Position numbers and translations under genes: made by a program
Shown: positions 59,228 to 64,000 of the stretch, in pieces
How the letters are laid out: each line of letters starts with the position of its first letter
How positions within the stretch are numbered: the stretch's first letter is position 1
Notes under the pieces: model-generated
What the model was told of the DNA's origin: nothing
Database searches by the model: none
Seen by the model: only the letters and a program-made list of their open reading frames with translations
Source of the DNA: Berghia stephanieae
Taxonomy: Eukaryota > Mollusca > Gastropoda > Nudibranchia > Aeolidiidae
Assembly: GCA_034508935.3 (NCBI GenBank)
Contig: CM067442.1
Location: 92,334,283-92,398,282 of the forward strand
Length of the DNA: 64,000 nt
Direction: 5' to 3'

Positions 59228-59532
59228 GTGGCTATGTGGTCTCGTGGCATGACACTCGCCTTAGGATCGGAAGGTCCTGGGTTCGAGCCTCGCTCGGCGC
59301 ATAGTTGAGTCCTTGGAAAAAGGCTCTTTACTTACATTCTCTCTTTGTACTCTGGTGTAAAATGAGTACCTGACCGTTAACAGCGGTTGTCTATGTCGGA
59401 AAAAAAAATTGTAATATCGCGTAACAAGCGTCATGTCTCGTTCTATATGTTACGTGTTGTTGTTGGTCAGGGACCCCTTGTAAAGCGCTTTGAGCACGTT
59501 TAGTGGATATTGCGCTATATAAATGCTCTAGT
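59228..59532 (+). mobile_element. SINE family A copy, full length, young-looking
   Basis: TGTGGCTATGTGGTCTCGTG, B-box GGGTTCGAGCCTC, GTAAAATGAGTACCTGACCG and CTTGTAAAGCGCTTTGAGCA, then GCGCTATATAAATGCTC. Confidence 0.9.
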
Positions 59533-59572
59533 TATTCCAATGCTTGTCAATATTTGGTGTCTTCCACTTTTG

Positions 59573-60099
59573 CTGGGTGGGTTTCCTACCTCCCATAGTG
59601 GGCAGGGAGTTACTTGCTGTGTCTTCTATCCCCATGTATCGGTTTTCCAACATGCTTTCTATCTTTGTCTTGGATTGAGATTACTTGGTTTTGTCCTGGA
59701 ACCTGGTCGGATACGTGGCTGGGAGGAAAACAGTCGAATGTATAGTTATAGTTTTGGGAGATGATTTTTTTTCCTTGTAAATCATCTCTCTGTTATGTAT
59801 TAATATTTTTTTTAACATATGATTTGTAAACATTTGAGTGTATTCCTCTTAGTTGGGTCTTGTGCTGGTGTCTGGGTAAGACTTTTAGGTGGTCTCAAAC
59901 TAAGTACTTTGATGGTTTGCTCTTGGAATCTACATGTTTCCTATTTGAATTGAACCAATTCTCCTTTGTCTTACCTTTTCTTGTGTGCTTTAATTGTAAT
60001 TCTAGAACTTTTTACTATCCCATTTTCTTCCTTTTTACTGGTGCTGATATAACCTTAATGTGTTGCAAGCGCCGTAAAACCCTTAAAAACAAACAAACA
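59573..60099 (+). mobile_element. family-B retroposon, full length (527 bp), exact ends
   Basis: A perfect 13-bp duplication TCTTCCACTTTTG flanks it at 59560-59572 and 60100-60112, inside a LINE remnant. Starts CTGGGTGGGTTTCCTACCTC and ends GCAAGCGCCGTAAAACCCTT with AAAAACAAACAAACA. There is no ORF across its length and no terminal inverted repeats. The 3' hairpin and A/C tail plus a TSD of this length indicate target-primed retroposition. A pol III A/B box is not evident at the 5' end. Confidence 0.9.
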
Positions 60100-60964
60100 T
60101 CTTCCACTTTTGGTTTTGCGGCATCTTGGTATTTTTCCACGGTCGGAGCATCTTGTCTGATTATCTCAATTTGTCGTTTTGTCTCTGGTTTAGACGTTTT
60201 AATCATTTTCAGCTTTAATATAAGACCACATTTTATAGGTCGAGGTGACTGTTACAATCTGCGCCAAGAACGGTCTTTGCTGTTTTAATATAGGTCTTAA
60301 ATATTTGTGATCTTAATATGTAGTCAATTTGATTTTTGTAACGACTTCCAGGACTTATCCATGTACCTACATCTTCTACGTGTTGTTTGAACCATGTGTT
60401 TGCAATGGAGTAGCCTTCTTGTCTGCACCAGACTATCAATCGTTTTCCTCTCTCACTTTCTTTCCGTATTCCTAAACCATGGGATCCAACGATGTTTTCC
60501 ACTCTTTCCTCGCCTACTTTGGCGTTAAAATCTCCCATGATTATAGTTATTTCCTGGGGGGGGGGGGGGGGGGGGGGTTGTCTTCTCTATTTCTTCGAGG
60601 AATAATATGTTTACATCGCTCTCTTTGCTGTCTGATGTTGGTGAGTACACTTGTATGGTATTTAGATCAACAGGTTTCCCTTTCAGTTTCACTAGCAAAA
60701 CTGTTCAATATTGCCCAGTACCCAAGAACGGGTTTTGCTATGCGGTTGTCCATAATCGGGAATGTATGAACACTCAACCAATTAGGGAAAGTTGAAAATG
60801 TAATTCAAGAATTGATGAAATACAACCTAAAAATACTAGGTGTCTCTGAAACAAGATGGACTTAGCTGGTAAAGTTAACATAGATGATGAACATCAAATG
60901 ATCTACTCAGGAGGAACAAAGCATGGAAGAGGAGTGGGTGTGATTCCGGTGTAGATAAGGATGT

Positions 60965-61225
60965 GAATAGACCCAGTTCGAGTAGTACTGATAGAGTACG
61001 TCCCTTCATGTATGAGGCGATCCATTCCAATGCATTGTCGGTTATCCCAAAGTTGTTCTCAAGAAGGGATAGGAGTTTGATGATCGGAGATATCGAATGC
61101 AGCGCTGGGATCCAATAAAACCAGTGCCACACAATTGCCATTGTCAATTTGTTGAATTATGTCGTTTCGGACTTGAAGGAGAGCGGTTTCAGTGCTGTGG
61201 TATTGTCGGGATTCATACTGAAGCT
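60965..61225 (-). mobile_element. degraded CR1/L2-like RT fragment
   Basis: The - strand reads YHSTETALLQVRNDIIQQID, then VLLDPSAAFD-like, SLLENNFGITDNALEWIASY and MKGRT, matching the block around STETALLKVFNDIV and LLDLSAAFD of the intact LINE at 34714-38196. Stops and a frame change are present. Adjoins the inverted LINE remnant on its left. Confidence 0.7.
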
Positions 61226-61439
61226 AGGGAGTTAAGTGATTAGAAACGAGATGATGGTGAATCATTATCGTAACAACCTTGAGATTCATGCTATAAATTA
61301 TATAACCCCATATTTTCTCATTCGGTTATCATTACCTGCAAATATGTGCGTGAAGTGTAAAAAAAAAAAAAACACCCAGAGCTTGGTATTACAAAACTTG
61401 GACGCTTTCAGTCATCCTTTGAAATACACTTTAAAGAAA

Positions 61440-61490
61440 AACTTCCCTGTGGGGATGAATAAAGGACATTTATTATTATCCTTTGGCTCG
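61440..61490 (+). mobile_element. LINE-type 3' end (GGGGATGAATAAAGG plus ATT repeats)
   Basis: TTCCCTGTGGGGATGAATAA, then AGGACATTTATTATTATC. This CCC...GGG-ATGAATAAAG ending is typical of CR1/L2-like 3' termini and resembles the tail of SINE family E. Confidence 0.5.
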
Positions 61491-61499
61491 TTTTACATG

Positions 61500-62780
61500 A
61501 ACACGTCAGTACTCCTTTTACAGTTGGTGATGTGACTGACAGTAATGTATAATGAAGCCTTGTAAGAAGAGTTTCAATTAAATAATCTTATACATTATGG
61601 AACTAATATCAAATGGAGAAATCTAAGATCAAATAAAATTATGTTAAAATAAATTGATACCGAGACAAGTTTTGCATTTAACAAAATTAATGTAAACACT
61701 CTTGGTAATATTGTTTTCTACTTATTTTATTATTGATTTTTATTAATACATTTTTCAATGCACAACTTAATCTGACGTCATACATTTATAAATAATTAAT
61801 CAAAATGGACTGTGCTTTGAGGGTGGGAGGGGATCGGGTGTTGGGCTTTAGTCGCTTTCAAAAAAAAAAAACTGTCAAAGTATGGACATGGTCTTCAACC
61901 TGTCAAAAAGTCTCCAACGTGAGAATTCAAAGATGTCTCGGGTTTAATACCCTTGACAAGTTGAAAAATCTTATTCATTTATCGATATTTTAATTTAATT
62001 ATGTTTTCTGTCCACAGTGGAAAAAAGTGTTTTGTCATATCATGGCAGAAATGTATATCGATAATTTGATTTGTCTCTAAGTATCAATAAATATGATAAG
62101 ACTGTCGCACAAATCCAACAAAAAACAACACCATTACAATGGTAATTGATGAAAATTATAACGTTTGGTTGGCGACGGAGTTATTGAGGTTAAAATTGTC
62201 TTATTTTTTCAATTTTATGTCTTCATATCAACACTGCAATTAGATACATTTTTTTAAAAATCGATAGTCAAAAGTGATAATCAAAAATATTATTATTAAT
62301 AGAAATATTGTCGTAATGCAAGCAAATTACAGTATACAAATAAATCAATTGCAAATTTTCACAGGCAAAATTACATAGCAGGCTGTAAATGTGTTTGAAC
62401 TATGTGGCAGTGTTACTAAGAATAGTATAGTATATTTAAAAAAAAAAAAACCAAATCATAGAATATTGAGAGTGTCTTCTCTCAAAATATAAATGTTTGT
62501 TTAGTACGTTTGTTTAGTTTAGGACATTCACAACCAGGACATGTAACATATAATTTATGGAATCTCAATGCAGCAGTAAAGAAAGTAGTAAGATAGTCAA
62601 AGTGTGTAGCATCTAGGGTTTGTCTGCTTTTGCAAGCGCCCAAGAAAATAGTAAAACGTAGCTCAGAATGACTAGTTCGCAGCACTTTACTGTATGCTTA
62701 GTCTAAAACTATAAAAAGTCTCATCCAAACTTATCACCAGGTCAACAATTTAAGAATTAGTTTGAAAATATTAAATAGAG
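61500..62780. other. AT-rich DNA, nothing assignable
   Basis: A - strand ORF at 62685-62482 (67 residues, with CPGCECPKLNKRTKQT) is the only one with non-simple composition. It has no supporting splice partners or known similarity, so I do not call it a gene. Confidence 0.35.
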
Positions 62781-62787
62781 AAACAGA

Positions 62788-62890
62788 GGAGCAGGCACCG
62801 GTGTAAGATAAAGATCTAAACAGTTGTGTATGAAAGGTGCCAAACAAAGCAAAAAAGAAAAATACAAAAAAAAAAAAAAACATCCCAAAA
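62788..62890 (-). mobile_element. family-C element, 3' arm only
   Basis: GAGCAGGCACCGGTGTAAG, then GTGTATGAAAGGTGCCAAAC and AAAGCAAAAAAG, matching 16812-16880. The tRNA-like core is missing, replaced by poly-A and ACC/ACT-rich DNA. Confidence 0.7.
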
Positions 62891-63339
62891 CATCAACCAC
62901 CATCGCCACTATTACTATTACCACTACTATTCCTTCTACCGCCAACAAACGGGTCGTGTCGTTTCGGTTTCGGTGGACACGGTGGGTAAACGATACGATG
63001 CGACAAGATTATGACTACAGCAAAAAAAAACGCAAAAAAATAAACTGGTCGTTTATTGGTCGTTTCCATGGGGGTGGACACGCGGCTTAATGGGGCAAAA
63101 ATTCTCACACCTTGAAAAGCTATCAACCGCCCATAATGGAGAAAACAAAAGCTTGCTCTAAGTTAACAAAACCAAACAAACACAAAAACCAATAATGAAA
63201 TTATTTATGTTAATTTTTAAAAGTCAAATATGTACATACATTGTAACAGTAAATGAATAATCAGCAAAAATTATAATAACATGAGGTCAGCTGTCAATAT
63301 GTTATCGTTTATCGTCATTTTCATCATATTTATGATGGT

Positions 63340-63780
63340 GGTGAAGACGACGACGACGATGATGATGATGATGAGGAGGAGGGGGATGGCGGTGGCGGTG
63401 GTGATGATGATGATTGTGGTGATGATGATGATGGCGGTGGTTGTGATGGTTTTGGAGACATAATGGTGACTGCGACGATGGTGACAATGCCACTGTTAAC
63501 CATCAAGATGTTTATTGTTTAGGAGTAATTTTCATCAGATTTATGTTGGTGGTGACGACGACGATGATGATGATGAGGAGGAGGATGCCAGTTATGGTGG
63601 TGTTTATGGTGGTAGCAAAGGTGGTAGATGAATAATGATGGCAGTGACGATGATGACAATGGCAATGAATATACTGGGGACTACGAATACAACGATTATG
63701 ATGATGATGATGAAGATGATGATGATGGTGATGGGGAGGAGAAAAAAAGGGGAAATGGCGTGGGGGGGGGGAGGTGGTGG
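63340..63780. repeat. GAT/GGT-rich satellite region
   Basis: Imperfect GATGATGATGAGGAGG and GGTGGT repeats in at least three blocks (63345-63450, 63550-63620, 63695-63785). Translations are His-, Met- and Val-rich artefacts. Confidence 0.9.
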
Positions 63781-64000
63781 TTAAGTAAAGTATGACGAGG
63801 AGAAAGAGAGATAATGTCGGAATGGAAGGTAAGGAGGGAAAGGGGAGATAGTTGTCTATAACTACGATGTTAAATATTTCATTATTTTTTATATTCACAA
63901 CCAACAAGAAATTTACTAGGACCTTATTAAGTATGCATTCAGTGGTTCATGGATGAAGGCGTCTGCTGTCAACTTATGAAGCCCTCTTAATACAACCGTG

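Larger units (their letters stand above)
58960..60960 (-). mobile_element. RTE-like LINE remnant with inverted 5' end, containing a SINE and a family-B copy
   Basis: The - strand part from about 60770 leftwards encodes endonuclease blocks: KPVLGYW, PVDLNTIQVYSPTSD, IMGDFNAKVGEERVENIVGS, NQIDYILR and GADCNSHLDL. It continues to a Lys-rich linker (about 59130-58960, KECKEAKDRF). The SINE at 59228-59530 and the family-B copy at 59573-60099 interrupt the linker. At about 60775-60950 the adjoining N-terminal block (ENVIQELMKYNLKILGVSET, GGTKHGRGVG) lies on the + strand. The 5' part is thus inverted against the 3' part. A poly-G run (60556-60578) interrupts the endonuclease. Confidence 0.7.

Noticed and set aside
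62482-62685. Possible Cys-containing exon on the - strand (CPGCECPKLNK)
   Set aside because: No splice partners, no family similarity that I can name, and isolated in repeat-rich DNA; left unassigned.

Overview
The window is animal nuclear DNA: AT-rich, intron-rich, with GT/AG-bounded exons and dense SINEs, LINEs, small DNA transposons and microsatellites. Three conserved eukaryotic genes are recognisable by residue-level similarity to their human or fly counterparts. The organism is not identified with certainty. The abundance of tRNA-headed SINEs and RTE/CR1-type LINEs, and the mollusc-like Ty3/Gypsy fragment, suggest a lophotrochozoan, probably a mollusc (inference only).

Layout. (1) 223-9693, + strand: the last eight coding exons of a DEPDC1/DEPDC1B-type gene (split RhoGAP-like domain plus conserved C-terminal tail; the 5' DEP exons lie upstream of the window). 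Its introns hold a decayed mariner, SINE copies and an RTE-like LINE tail. (2) 9694-19971: intergenic, with a 12.5-copy 56-bp minisatellite, several copies of a ~530-bp retroposon ('family B'), a Tc1-like remnant, nested SINEs and ACC/ATC-rich satellites. (3) 19972-32124, - strand: eight coding exons of VPS28 (ESCRT-I). A 4.48-kb TTAA-flanked DNA transposon with a Mutator-like/Kolobok-type transposase sits in its last intron. (4) 32.4-38.6 kb: a transposon nest with an older split LINE, a small inverted-repeat element, a fossil Ty3/Gypsy pol end, and a CR1/L2-like LINE with an uninterrupted 1160-codon ORF. (5) 40667-54215, + strand: ATPAF1, the mitochondrial F1-ATPase assembly factor, in ten coding exons. 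One 69-nt exon looks like an optional cassette. Introns carry an RTE-like LINE, a 1.5-kb CAGGCCTG-ended element inside a family-B copy, a palindromic insertion, SINEs and large CT arrays. (6) 54.2-64 kb: repeat-rich DNA with family-B, SINE and decayed LINE copies and no host gene that I can support.

The three genes are functionally unrelated (mitosis/Rho signalling, endosomal sorting, mitochondrial ATP synthase assembly). VPS28 and ATPAF1 are divergently transcribed. The most interesting signals are in the mobile DNA: the dominant SINE family shares its 3' tail with the intact CR1/L2-like LINE in the same window, several insertions can be delimited to the base by target-site duplications, and one insertion carries a tRNA-like sequence between inverted arms. 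I see no CRISPR array, rRNA or convincing functional tRNA.
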